A stretch of 30,104 nucleotides of DNA from an uncultured Bacteroidales bacterium (GTDB lineage: Bacteria; Bacteroidota; Bacteroidia; Bacteroidales; Marinilabiliaceae). The position numbers and the translations under genes are program-made. Location of the stretch: contig CALAUL010000082.1 in the NCBI GenBank assembly GCA_937892255.1, forward strand, positions 1-30,104, given 5' to 3'. Under the pieces are notes generated by a model. It had not been told where the DNA came from. It searched no databases and saw only the letters and a program-made list of their open reading frames with translations. Of this stretch, positions 1 through 6,845 are shown piece after piece (within the stretch, counting starts at the first letter, position 1; every line of letters begins with the position of its first letter).

Positions 1-2
1 TC

Positions 3-284
3 GGAGGCGAGGAACTCTACCCGTCGGTGGAAGAGAAAGCCGCCATGCTCCTCTACCTCGTCACCAAGAACCATTCGTTCAGTGATGGCAACAAGCGCAT
101 CGCCGCCACCCTGTTCCTTTGGTTCCTGAACAACAACGGTGTCCTATACCGTCCCGACGGCACCAAACGCCTGGCGGACAACACCCTCGTAGCCCTTACG
201 CTGATGATAGCCGAGAGCCGCACTGAGGAGAAGGATGTGATGGTAAAAGTGGTAGTGAATCTAATTAATCAACGAAATGAGTAA
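3..284 (+). CDS. Fic/Doc-domain protein, probably RhuM-type (5' end outside window)
   Basis: Only the C-terminal 93 residues are visible; the reading frame is open to the left edge. The segment carries the Fic/Doc core motif HSFSDGNKR, the Doc-like form of the canonical HPFxxGNGR loop that binds the nucleotide phosphates in AMP- or phospho-transferases. The His, Phe, Asn and Arg are kept. From memory of the family, the spacing and the C-terminal tail resemble RhuM/Fic proteins found inside Bacteroides type I restriction loci, which would put a RhuM domain in the missing N-terminal part. That part is inferred. The stop codon falls 13 bases before the hsdS start, so the two are probably co-transcribed. 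It could act as a toxin-like modifier or as a regulator of the restriction system; the substrate is unknown. Confidence 0.8.
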   Translation, partial: GGEELYPSVEEKAAMLLYLVTKNHSFSDGNKRIAATLFLWFLNNNGVLYRPDGTKRLADNTLVALTLMIAESRTEEKDVMVKVVVNLINQRNE

Positions 285-290
285 AGGAGG
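283..290 (+). promoter_or_regulatory. Strong Shine-Dalgarno that fixes the hsdS start
   Basis: AAAGGAGG lies 7 bases before ATG 298. It overlaps the stop of the Fic gene and favours the start at 298 over the in-frame ATG at 277, which would overlap that stop. Such a strong Shine-Dalgarno is unusual for Bacteroidota. Confidence 0.65.
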
Positions 291-297
291 AGAAAGT

Positions 298-1485
298 ATG
301 AAAGAGGGTTGGAAAATAGTGAAGTTGGGAGAGGTTTGTGAGAGCCGGTTAGGTAAAACTCTAAACTCCTCAACTGATATAGGTAAACCTTATGAATATT
401 TATGTGCAGTAAACATTCAATGGGATAAAATAGATTTATCGATATTGAAGACGACATTGTTTAGTAATGAGGAAGTAGAAAAATTTAAAATTCAAAAGGG
501 AGACCTTTTGGTTTGTGAAGGTGGAGAGGCAGGCCGTGCAGCTATATGGGATAATGAAAAAACTATTTTATATCAAAATGCTATACATCGAATAAGGTTT
601 AAAAACAATGTGATGTTGCCAAGATTTTGTATGCATTATCTTCGTAAACTCAAATTTGAAGGAATAATAGATAAGAATTATGCTCGTGGAGCAACAATTA
701 AACATTTGGTTACAAAATCTCTATATTCTATACCTATTCCTCTTCCTCCCCTCGAAGAGCAACACCGCATTGTGGGCATATTGGATGCATCGTTCGAGAA
801 GATTGATGCACTGAAAAAGAATGCCGAGGAGAATTTGAAGAATGCAAAAGCACTCTTCCAGCAAGTCCTCGCACAAGAATTACAACCTAAAGAAGGATGG
901 GTGGAGAAGAAATTAGGGGAAGTGTGTGAAAAAATCACAGATGGAAGCCATAATCCACCTAAAGGAATAGAATATAGCGAATACCGCATGCTTAGTTCAC
1001 AGAATGTCTATGATGGATATTTGCTAACGGAGCCAGTACGGTACTTAAAGAAGGAAGATTTCGAAAATGAGAACAAACGTACTAATGCTCAAACTGGAGA
1101 TGTCTTATTAACCATTGTCGGAACAATTGGAAGAACTTGTGTTTTATCAGGAAATGAAAGCAACATTACTTTTCAAAGAAGTGTTGCCATATTGAGACCT
1201 AAGAATGATATAGATTCTTATTATCTGATGTATTATTTAATATCACAAAATAAGAATTTAAATATTAAATCCCAAGGTGTAGCACAAAAGGGTATATATT
1301 TAAAACAATTAGTACAATATCCAGTTGTACTTCCACCCCTCAAAGAACAACACCGCATAGTCCGCACCCTCGACACCCTCAGCGAAAAATGTCGTCGTTT
1401 GGAGCAGGTAGCCCAGCAAACCATCCGCGAGTGCGATGCCTTGAAGCAAAGCATTCTTCGTCGGGCATTTAGTGGGGAATTGTAA
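298..1485 (+). CDS. hsdS: Type I restriction-modification specificity subunit S
   Basis: This 395-residue protein is the DNA-recognition subunit of a type I restriction-modification complex and would bind HsdM and HsdR. It has the usual duplicated layout. Target-recognition domain 1 (about 1-150) opens with GWKIVKLGEV. A first conserved helical spacer (about 151-195) contains PLPPLEEQHRIV. Target-recognition domain 2 (about 198-345) opens with GWVEKKLGEV. A second spacer contains LPPLKEQHRIV and ends in RRAFSGEL. The spacer starts are also repeated as DNA (745-773 and 1333-1361, 25 of 29 bases alike). The recognition domains are AT-rich while the spacers are richer in G+C, which fits domain swapping by recombination. 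Start 298 is chosen on the Shine-Dalgarno and the typical N-terminus. The DNA target cannot be read from sequence. Confidence 0.95.
   Translation: MKEGWKIVKLGEVCESRLGKTLNSSTDIGKPYEYLCAVNIQWDKIDLSILKTTLFSNEEVEKFKIQKGDLLVCEGGEAGRAAIWDNEKTILYQNAIHRIRFKNNVMLPRFCMHYLRKLKFEGIIDKNYARGATIKHLVTKSLYSIPIPLPPLEEQHRIVGILDASFEKIDALKKNAEENLKNAKALFQQVLAQELQPKEGWVEKKLGEVCEKITDGSHNPPKGIEYSEYRMLSSQNVYDGYLLTEPVRYLKKEDFENENKRTNAQTGDVLLTIVGTIGRTCVLSGNESNITFQRSVAILRPKNDIDSYYLMYYLISQNKNLNIKSQGVAQKGIYLKQLVQYPVVLPPLKEQHRIVRTLDTLSEKCRRLEQVAQQTIRECDALKQSILRRAFSGEL
745..773 (+). repeat. hsdS conserved-region direct repeat, copy 1
   Basis: First copy of a 29-base segment encoding PPLxEQHRIV; it matches 1333-1361 at 25 of 29 positions. 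Such paired repeats are natural crossover points for exchanging recognition domains. Confidence 0.8.
1333..1361 (+). repeat. hsdS conserved-region direct repeat, copy 2
   Basis: Second copy of the 29-base segment at 745-773, at the junction of recognition domain 2 and the distal spacer. Confidence 0.8.
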
Positions 1486-1495
1486 AGAATTATGT

Positions 1496-1503
1496 TATAT
1501 TTG
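1496..1503 (+). promoter_or_regulatory. Possible -7 box before the YhcG-type nuclease gene
   Basis: TATATTTG matches the Bacteroides TAnnTTTG -7 consensus and lies 19 bases before ATG 1523, just after the hsdS stop. No good -33 element is seen at the expected distance, so an independent promoter is only possible. Confidence 0.35.
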
Positions 1504-1522
1504 CATAATAGAAGTGATAATC

Positions 1523-2551
1523 ATGGAAAGCAACATAACAACCTCAAATAACCTCTACGGACAAATTGCGGAACTGATACAATCGGCTCGCAAGCAAGTG
1601 GCTACGCAAGTAAATACAGCATTGCTTGTTACTTACTGGAATGTAGGTAGAATTATTGTAGAAGACGAGCAGAAAAGTGAGTTCCGGGCAGAATATGGTA
1701 AACAAGTTTTGAAAGAACTCTCCAAGCGTCTGACAAAGGATTTCGGAAAGGGATTTTCAAGACCTAACCTACATTGGATGAGAGAATTATATATCAAATA
1801 TCCAATTTGTCAGACACTGTCTAACAAATTGAGCTGGAGCCATTATTGCGAACTTCTTACCATCTCAGACGATGACAAACGTTCGTTTTACGAACAAGAG
1901 TGCATCAATGCACAATGGTCTTTCCGAGAGTTGAAAAGACAGATAGAAAGTTCTTTATTCGAACGCTTGCTTTTGTCGGACGGACAAGCCAACAAAGAAA
2001 AGGTAATGCAACTGGCTAGCAAAGGGATAGAAATGAATCAGCCATCGGATATCATCAAAGACCCGTATGTACTAGAGTTTGTTGGTGTTCCCGAAAACAA
2101 GCCTTTGATGGAAAGCGACCTCGAACGGATGCTTGTGCGTGGTATAGAGGACTTTCTACTGGAATTGGGACGTGGATTCATGTTTGTAGGTACTCAGCAA
2201 CGAGTTACCCTCAACAATACGCACTATTACGTAGATATGGTATTCTACAACAAGATATTGAAAGCGTATGTCCTGATTGAACTGAAACGAACCAAATTTA
2301 CTCCCGAAGCTGCCGGACAATTGAATATGTATCTGAATTATTACGCCACGGAAGTAAACGATGAAGGAGACAATCCGCCCATCGGCATCATTCTCTGCTC
2401 GGACAAGGATAACTTGACTGCCGAATATGCTCTTGGTGGACTTTCCAATCAGATATTTGCATCGAAATACACGCTTTGTCTGCCTAACAAGGAACAACTG
2501 ATAGCTGAGGTACAACGAATGATAGAACACTCAGAAATGAAGGATTTTTAA
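1523..2551 (+). CDS. YhcG/DUF1016 family PD-(D/E)XK nuclease
   Basis: This 342-residue protein has the two-part structure of the YhcG family. An N-terminal DUF1016-type helical domain (about 1-165) includes QVNTALLVTYWNVGR and WSFRELKRQI. A C-terminal PD-(D/E)XK nuclease domain (about 180-330) follows. The catalytic set is visible as D228 in YYVDMV and E243-x-K245 in LIELKR, followed by the family-typical PEAAGQLNMYLNYY helix. Start 1523 is preferred over 1472, because 1472 lies inside hsdS and adds an untypical leader. Such nucleases are frequent passengers between hsdS and hsdR in Bacteroidota loci. The activity is inferred from the motifs, and the role in defence from the neighbours. Confidence 0.9.
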   Translation: MESNITTSNNLYGQIAELIQSARKQVATQVNTALLVTYWNVGRIIVEDEQKSEFRAEYGKQVLKELSKRLTKDFGKGFSRPNLHWMRELYIKYPICQTLSNKLSWSHYCELLTISDDDKRSFYEQECINAQWSFRELKRQIESSLFERLLLSDGQANKEKVMQLASKGIEMNQPSDIIKDPYVLEFVGVPENKPLMESDLERMLVRGIEDFLLELGRGFMFVGTQQRVTLNNTHYYVDMVFYNKILKAYVLIELKRTKFTPEAAGQLNMYLNYYATEVNDEGDNPPIGIILCSDKDNLTAEYALGGLSNQIFASKYTLCLPNKEQLIAEVQRMIEHSEMKDF

Positions 2552-2575
2552 CCGACTCAATAAAGTTATGCTTGA

Positions 2576-2596
2576 TTTTATTTGCAAAGTAAATCC
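2576..2596 (+). repeat. 21-bp direct repeat, copy 1
   Basis: First copy of a perfect 21-base direct repeat (second at 2630-2650) in the gap between the nuclease gene and hsdR. Its core TTTGCAAA is a perfect palindrome with TTTA and TAAA on its sides. The left part also resembles a -7 box (TTTATTTG, one base off TAnnTTTG). It could be an operator pair, tandem promoters or a recombination scar. Confidence 0.8.
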
Positions 2597-2629
2597 GTAG
2601 TTATTATAAGCTATTGATTTATAATGTGT

Positions 2630-2650
2630 TTTTATTTGCAAAGTAAATCC
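2630..2650 (+). repeat. 21-bp direct repeat, copy 2
   Basis: Second perfect copy, 54 bases downstream of the first and 47 bases before the hsdR ATG. The 33 bases between the copies show no gene. Confidence 0.8.
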
Positions 2651-2697
2651 AAACTCTTAAAGATACATTTATAGTAACCAATAAAAAGAAAACCAAT

Positions 2698-5025
2698 ATG
2701 AACGAAAGCGATACCCGAATCCATAAAATCGACCCGCAACTGAAAGCTGCTGGGTGGAGCGTAGTGGAAGGAAGCCACATCAGCACCGAATACCGCATCA
2801 CACGGGGCAAGATCAGTCAATCGGTGAAGATGAAGGGCAAGAAGGCCGACTATCTGTTGCTCTATCGCGGACAACGCATGGCGGTGGTCGAAGCCAAGGC
2901 CGATGAGGTGGGTTATCAGGAGGGCGTAATGCAGGCCATTGAATATGCCGAGATGCTCGACATACGCTATACCTATGCCACCGATGGCGACAGCATTTGG
3001 CAGATAGACCGAACTACGGGTGCACAAGGTTTTGTGGATGCTTTCCCCAGTCCCGAGGAACTGTGGCAAATGACCTATGGCGAGGCTCACGAATGGCGCG
3101 ACAAACTCCGCACACAGCCACTCTATACCGATGGTTCACGCAAGCCACGCTACTACCAAGAAAATGCCATCAACCGTGTACTGGATGCCATTGCCAAGGG
3201 CGAACGACGCATCCTGCTCACCTTGGCTACGGGTACAGGCAAGACATTTATCGCTTTCCAAATAGCTTACAAACTCTTCCAAACAAGATGGAACGTAGCC
3301 GGTACGGGTACCCGTCCACGCATCCTCTTCTTAGCCGACCGCAATACATTGGCTACCCAAGCCTTCAATTCGTTCGACGGATTCGCTCCCGATGCCTTGG
3401 TGCGTATCAAGCCGGGCAGCATCCGCAAGGAAGGACGGGTACCAACCAATGGAAGTGTGTTCTTCACCATCTTCCAAACCTTCATGAGCGGAGAGAACGA
3501 TGAACCCTACTTCGGACAATATCCCAAGGATTTCTTCGACCTCATCATCATCGACGAATGTCATCGAGGTGGTGCGAAGGACGAAAGCAATTGGCGTGCC
3601 ATTCTCAACTACTTTGAAAGTGCCGTACAACTGGGCTTGACTGCTACACCGCGTGTAGACCAGAATGCCAATACCTACGGTTACTTTACGCACCATGCTT
3701 ATGAGTATTCCTTGAAGCAAGGTATCGACGACGGTTTCTTGACGCCTTTCCGTCACATCAACATGAAGAGTACCATCGACGACTATCACTACACGCCCGA
3801 TGATACGGTGGTGAGTGGCGAGGTGGATATGTTCAAGACCTATACGGAGAAGGATTTCTACCAAGGAAACATCAAGATTCGTCAACGTGACGAAGCTCGG
3901 GTGCAGGAGTTTATGAGTTTGATAGACCCGATGGAAAAGACCTTGGTGTTCTGTGCAACGCAACACCATGCAGCCGAAGTTCGCAACATGATAAACCGCC
4001 TACATGGAGGCAATGCGAAGTATTGCGTGCGTGTAACTGCCAACGATGGCGACGAGGGCGAACGCTACCTGGACGAGTTCAAAGACAACGAAAAATCAAT
4101 TCCTACCATACTGACTACCAGCGAGAAACTAAGTACGGGTGTGGATGCTCTGAACGTGCGTAACATCGTATTGATGCGTCCAGTAAACTCCATTATCGAA
4201 TACAAGCAGATTGTAGGACGCGGTACACGTGTTTATGAGGGTAAGTATTACTTCACCATCTTCGACTTTGTTCGTGCCTACGAAAACTACGCCAAGCCCG
4301 ATTGGGATGGCGACCCGGTATGTCCCAAGTGCAAGGACAATCCGTGTACATGTACTCCCAAGCCACAGCCCTATCATACTTTCAAGGAAGAGGATGGAGA
4401 CAGCGGAAAGGTGGAGGAACCTGCAGGAGGCCACGAACCGACACCCAAGAAAGAACCGCTCGAAATCATACTCAGCGACAAGAAGAAGCGCAACATCAAG
4501 TTTGCCAACGAAGTGATGTTCTACGGCAAGGACGGACGCCCTATCAGCACCCAACAATTCATCAGCGAAATGTTTGGTGAGATGCCTGAATACTTCCAAT
4601 CGGTGGAAGACTTACGAACCTTATGGGCAAATCCGGAATCGCGCGAAGCCTTGTTGGAAAAACTGGAACAGGCAGGCTATGGGGTCGAGGTATTGAAAGA
4701 TATACGTCATGCCATCGATGCTGACACAAGCGACTTGCTCGATGTCCTTGAATACATCTCCTTTGCCACAACGCCAATGGAACGTGCCGAGCGTGCCGAA
4801 CGCTTGAAAGCATACGCAGAAGCCTTGCCACAAGCCCAAAAGGCTTTCATCGAGTACCTTAGGACGGCATACGTAACTTCAGGTGTAGAAGAACTAGGCA
4901 CCAAACGTTTGCCTCAATTGCTTGCCTTGAAGTTTGGTTCTGTGCCACAAGGTATCCAAAACATGGGTGGACCATTGAAGGCTCGTGAGACTTATTATGA
5001 GGCTCAGCGGGTGTTGTATTCGTAA
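2698..5025 (+). CDS. hsdR: Type I restriction enzyme subunit R (endonuclease and translocase)
   Basis: This 775-residue protein is the motor and nuclease subunit of the type I complex. The N-terminal nuclease domain has D51 (ADYLLLY) and E65-A-K67 (VVEAKA), the PD-(D/E)XK set. The superfamily 2 motor has Walker A ATGTGKT (177-183), DECH (286-289), TATP (315-318) and motif VI QIVGRGTR (504-511). The C-terminal 200 residues match the helical HsdM-contacting domain of EcoEI-like R subunits. A cysteine group (C542, C545, C550, C552) just after the motor looks like a small metal-binding insert. Length is within the usual range and no break is seen. It is about 150 bases from the nuclease gene. Its G+C content and C-ending codons differ from the genes right of 5660, consistent with horizontal transfer. 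Confidence 0.96.
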   Translation: MNESDTRIHKIDPQLKAAGWSVVEGSHISTEYRITRGKISQSVKMKGKKADYLLLYRGQRMAVVEAKADEVGYQEGVMQAIEYAEMLDIRYTYATDGDSIWQIDRTTGAQGFVDAFPSPEELWQMTYGEAHEWRDKLRTQPLYTDGSRKPRYYQENAINRVLDAIAKGERRILLTLATGTGKTFIAFQIAYKLFQTRWNVAGTGTRPRILFLADRNTLATQAFNSFDGFAPDALVRIKPGSIRKEGRVPTNGSVFFTIFQTFMSGENDEPYFGQYPKDFFDLIIIDECHRGGAKDESNWRAILNYFESAVQLGLTATPRVDQNANTYGYFTHHAYEYSLKQGIDDGFLTPFRHINMKSTIDDYHYTPDDTVVSGEVDMFKTYTEKDFYQGNIKIRQRDEARVQEFMSLIDPMEKTLVFCATQHHAAEVRNMINRLHGGNAKYCVRVTANDGDEGERYLDEFKDNEKSIPTILTTSEKLSTGVDALNVRNIVLMRPVNSIIEYKQIVGRGTRVYEGKYYFTIFDFVRAYENYAKPDWDGDPVCPKCKDNPCTCTPKPQPYHTFKEEDGDSGKVEEPAGGHEPTPKKEPLEIILSDKKKRNIKFANEVMFYGKDGRPISTQQFISEMFGEMPEYFQSVEDLRTLWANPESREALLEKLEQAGYGVEVLKDIRHAIDADTSDLLDVLEYISFATTPMERAERAERLKAYAEALPQAQKAFIEYLRTAYVTSGVEELGTKRLPQLLALKFGSVPQGIQNMGGPLKARETYYEAQRVLYS

Positions 5026-5039
5026 ACTTTTCATTTTAA

Positions 5040-5066
5040 GAAGCGGTTTAAATTTTATTGAAAATT
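5040..5066 (+). repeat. Solo copy of the MITE-like arm sequence
   Basis: The core GGTTTAAATTTTATTGAA closely matches the reverse complement of the right arm at 5325-5360, with about three mismatches and one indel over 28 bases. It lies 15 bases after the hsdR stop and may be the remnant of another element copy. Confidence 0.5.
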
Positions 5067-5158
5067 GCTATAACGGTTGTTGGGTTCTCATTGAAGTTCT
5101 TTTCGGGTTCTTTATAATATGCAGATTAATTGAGTTAAGAAAGTTAATAAAGTTAGAA

Positions 5159-5360
5159 GCTGTTTAGTTTTAGAAACTGTTTGAAATTTATTTTGAGCAT
5201 ATTTGACAAGCGTTTTTTCACTCTTTGGCAGATAATAGCGTGCTGTTTTCAAAAAAGGTGAAATGAAATAGGGCGAAAACGCTCTCAAAGATGCCGAAAG
5301 TTATTATTTGAATCCGGCTGTAATAATTATTCAATAAATTTTAAACAGCTCCTAAACAGC
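5159..5360. mobile_element. Candidate MITE-like element with inverted ends (about 202 bp)
   Basis: The left end begins GCTGTTTAG and the right end finishes CTAAACAGC, a perfect 9-base inverted match. Inside it a second shared block follows: CTGTTTGAAATTTATT on the left against CTGTTTAAAATTTATT read from the right, 15 of 16 alike. The spacer is 9 bases on the left and 3 on the right. The interior has no gene but has complementary GCGTTTT (5210) and AAAACGC (5276) segments, so the RNA or single strand may fold. No clear target-site duplication is visible and no transposase is nearby, so mobility is inferred. Confidence 0.5.
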
Positions 5361-5372
5361 ATCTTAGTTTTT

Positions 5373-5510
5373 GTTAGGTAAGCATAGGTTGCAGAGACAT
5401 TTTTTGTGAATAGTTCGGTCATTTTCGCATAATGCCATTATGGGTTGATTATTATGAGTTTGATTGTCTGATGTTTAAGTAAAAATATTAACTATCTCAA
5501 CTTACCTAAC
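5373..5510. repeat. 10-bp inverted repeat enclosing a small dyad
   Basis: GTTAGGTAAG at 5373-5382 is the exact reverse complement of CTTACCTAAC at 5501-5510. Between them CATAATG-C-CATTATG (5428-5442) forms a perfect 7-bp dyad around one base. The arrangement could be protein-binding sites or a structured RNA; no factor can be named. Confidence 0.5.
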
Positions 5511-5659
5511 TATGTTTATCTGCAATAGTTAGTAATTTGACATGGCAACAATGGGAAAAGTATCTTGGGGTTGGCAGTGTTGTTGGGGTACTGTTTGTGA
5601 GAGAAGTGTTGCCTTATTCGGCAGACCTTCTATAACGAAAAGCAGTGTTGAAAGAAAGT

Positions 5660-6247
5660 TTAAATCTCAACCTTTTCGAACTTTACAATATTGCTGTTGT
5701 CAAATCGAATAGTCAGAATATTGTTGTCGACTCTAATTACAGATATGTTGTTGGTTGATATAGTATCGTGTGTCATGATGTTGAAAGCATCGATATACCA
5801 CTTTAGGCATTCTTTATTGTTGGTTGTGATGATTTCTAATGTGCTGTCAGTGTTAAAGACAAGTTTGTTAGGGTTGTCGATGTTTGTTGTGTCGTTGTTG
5901 TTCCAAGTACCAACGAGCATGGCAGAAATGTTGTTTATGAAAGGAGCGTTGTGGCTTATGACAACGATGTCAGAGACTGTTGCAACACCGTTTACGAACG
6001 AATATGTCACAAGTACGCTGTCTTCCATGAATACTTTGTCGCATTTGTCTTTGTCTGTTTCGTAGGTAGAGTAGGTGAGTGTGTCTCCTTGTTCGGTCGT
6101 TATAGAAATGTAGTTCGACGATACTTCTATTATTTTGCCGGATATTTTTTTATCGTTTTTTGTTTCGTTGTTGACGTTGTTGCAAGCTACGAAAATGACT
6201 GATAATAATAAGGCCGATACTATTGTTTTTGCAGACGCTTTTTTCAT
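5660..6247 (-). CDS. Lipoprotein with lipocalin-like domain
   Basis: This 195-residue protein starts with a lipoprotein signal: KK near the start, a hydrophobic stretch, and the lipobox FVAC with C22 as the lipidated residue. The mature part has two beta-rich halves. The first (about 33-100) looks like a small barrel or OB-like domain (GKIIEVSSNYISITTEQGD). The second (about 108-195) begins LVGTWNNN and runs through short strands, as in the lipocalin-like domains common in Bacteroidales lipoproteins. No catalytic residues are apparent and the ligand is unknown. It stands alone between the 634-bp gap and ridA, with a candidate promoter at 6270-6277. Confidence 0.75.
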   Translation of the reverse strand: MKKASAKTIVSALLLSVIFVACNNVNNETKNDKKISGKIIEVSSNYISITTEQGDTLTYSTYETDKDKCDKVFMEDSVLVTYSFVNGVATVSDIVVISHNAPFINNISAMLVGTWNNNDTTNIDNPNKLVFNTDSTLEIITTNNKECLKWYIDAFNIMTHDTISTNNISVIRVDNNILTIRFDNSNIVKFEKVEI

Positions 6248-6269
6248 TGTTTATTAGTTGTTTACACTG

Positions 6270-6277
6270 CAAATATT
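6270..6277 (-). promoter_or_regulatory. Candidate sigma-ABfr promoter for the lipoprotein gene
   Basis: On the - strand AATATTTG (one base off TAnnTTTG) is preceded by TTG at a 19-base spacing. It lies 22 bases upstream of the ATG at 6247. Confidence 0.45.
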
Positions 6278-6396
6278 GTCTTTTGGAGTTTAACTACAAT
6301 GCCTTTTCAAAATGATTAACATTGTTGTTGTCGCAGATGTATCTTTTTAAGAATTTTTATTTGCTTGTATTTGTGGGTATTTTTCTGAAACACAAA

Positions 6397-6425
6397 GCGA
6401 TAAACGCTATCAATGCGCTTATCGC
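6397..6425 (-). terminator. Hairpin terminator of the lptD-ridA operon
   Basis: GCGATAAACGC (6397-6407) pairs with GCGCTTATCGC (6415-6425): an 11-bp stem with one mismatch and a 7-base loop. Read on the - strand it is followed by the T-rich run TTTGTGTTTC. It lies about 30 bases after the ridA stop. Confidence 0.6.
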
Positions 6426-6457
6426 CTTATTATGTTGTTTTTCAAAGAAGTTAAAAA

Positions 6458-6835
6458 CTACTTTACAGAAATGACTTCTATTTCCAGTTTGGCTCCTTTT
6501 GGCAAAGCTTTGACAGCGAAGCAAGCTCTTGCTGGTGCATTGTCTTTGAAGTATTCGGCATATACGTTGTTAAAGGCTGCAAAGTCTTCGATATCGGCAA
6601 GCAGACATGTTGTTTTAACAACATTGCTATATTCGTGTCCTGCGGCTTTGAGTATGGCTCCTATGTTTTTCAGTACCTGGTGTGTTTGTGCTTCTATATT
6701 GCCGTCTACCAATGAGCCATTTTGGGGGTTGATAGGTATTTGTCCTGATATGTAAAGAGTGCCGTTTGTTTCGATGGCCTGACTGTATGGTCCTATTGCA
6801 GCCGGTGCTTCGTTTGTAGAAATTATCTTTTTCAT
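6458..6835 (-). CDS. ridA: RidA family 2-iminobutanoate/2-iminopropanoate deaminase
   Basis: This 125-residue protein has the normal RidA (YjgF/YER057c/UK114) length. The family hydrolyses reactive enamine/imine intermediates released by PLP enzymes such as threonine dehydratase, in the cytoplasm, as a trimer. The N-terminal GPYSQAI and the C-terminal signature PARACFAVKALPKGAKLEIE are intact. R103 sits at the position of the conserved active-site arginine. The ATG is 10 bases after the lptD stop, so it is expressed from the lptD transcript, and a hairpin follows it. The pairing with lptD probably reflects operon economy rather than a shared pathway. Confidence 0.95.
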   Translation of the reverse strand: MKKIISTNEAPAAIGPYSQAIETNGTLYISGQIPINPQNGSLVDGNIEAQTHQVLKNIGAILKAAGHEYSNVVKTTCLLADIEDFAAFNNVYAEYFKDNAPARACFAVKALPKGAKLEIEVISVK

Positions 6836-6845
6836 GTGTGATGTG

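Larger units (their letters stand above)
5026..5659. other. 634-bp intergenic region at the edge of the restriction block
   Basis: No convincing gene is seen. The stretch holds three related AT-rich repeat arms (5040-5066, 5159-5194, 5325-5360), a 10-bp inverted repeat (5373-5382 with 5501-5510) and a perfect 7-bp dyad (5428-5442). A short + strand frame at 5542-5712 overlaps the lipoprotein gene antisense and is not credible. The region marks the change from the accessory block to genes of lower G+C. Confidence 0.7.

Noticed and set aside
298..1485. Invertible hsdS (shufflon) arrangement
   Set aside because: Only one hsdS copy is present, the internal repeats are direct rather than inverted, and no recombinase gene is in the window. 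Partial copies upstream of the window cannot be excluded.
3331..3969. 212-residue antisense frame inside hsdR
   Set aside because: The opposite strand encodes the conserved motor motifs, and no promoter or family resemblance supports the antisense frame.
4985..5167. 60-residue frame overlapping the hsdR end
   Set aside because: It starts inside hsdR in another frame and runs through the repeat arms; composition is not protein-like.
5542..5712. Cysteine-rich 56-codon frame on the + strand in the gap after hsdR
   Set aside because: It overlaps the end of the lipoprotein gene antisense, has no ribosome-binding signal or promoter, and its Cys/Trp-rich composition arises from TGT/TGG runs opposite that gene.
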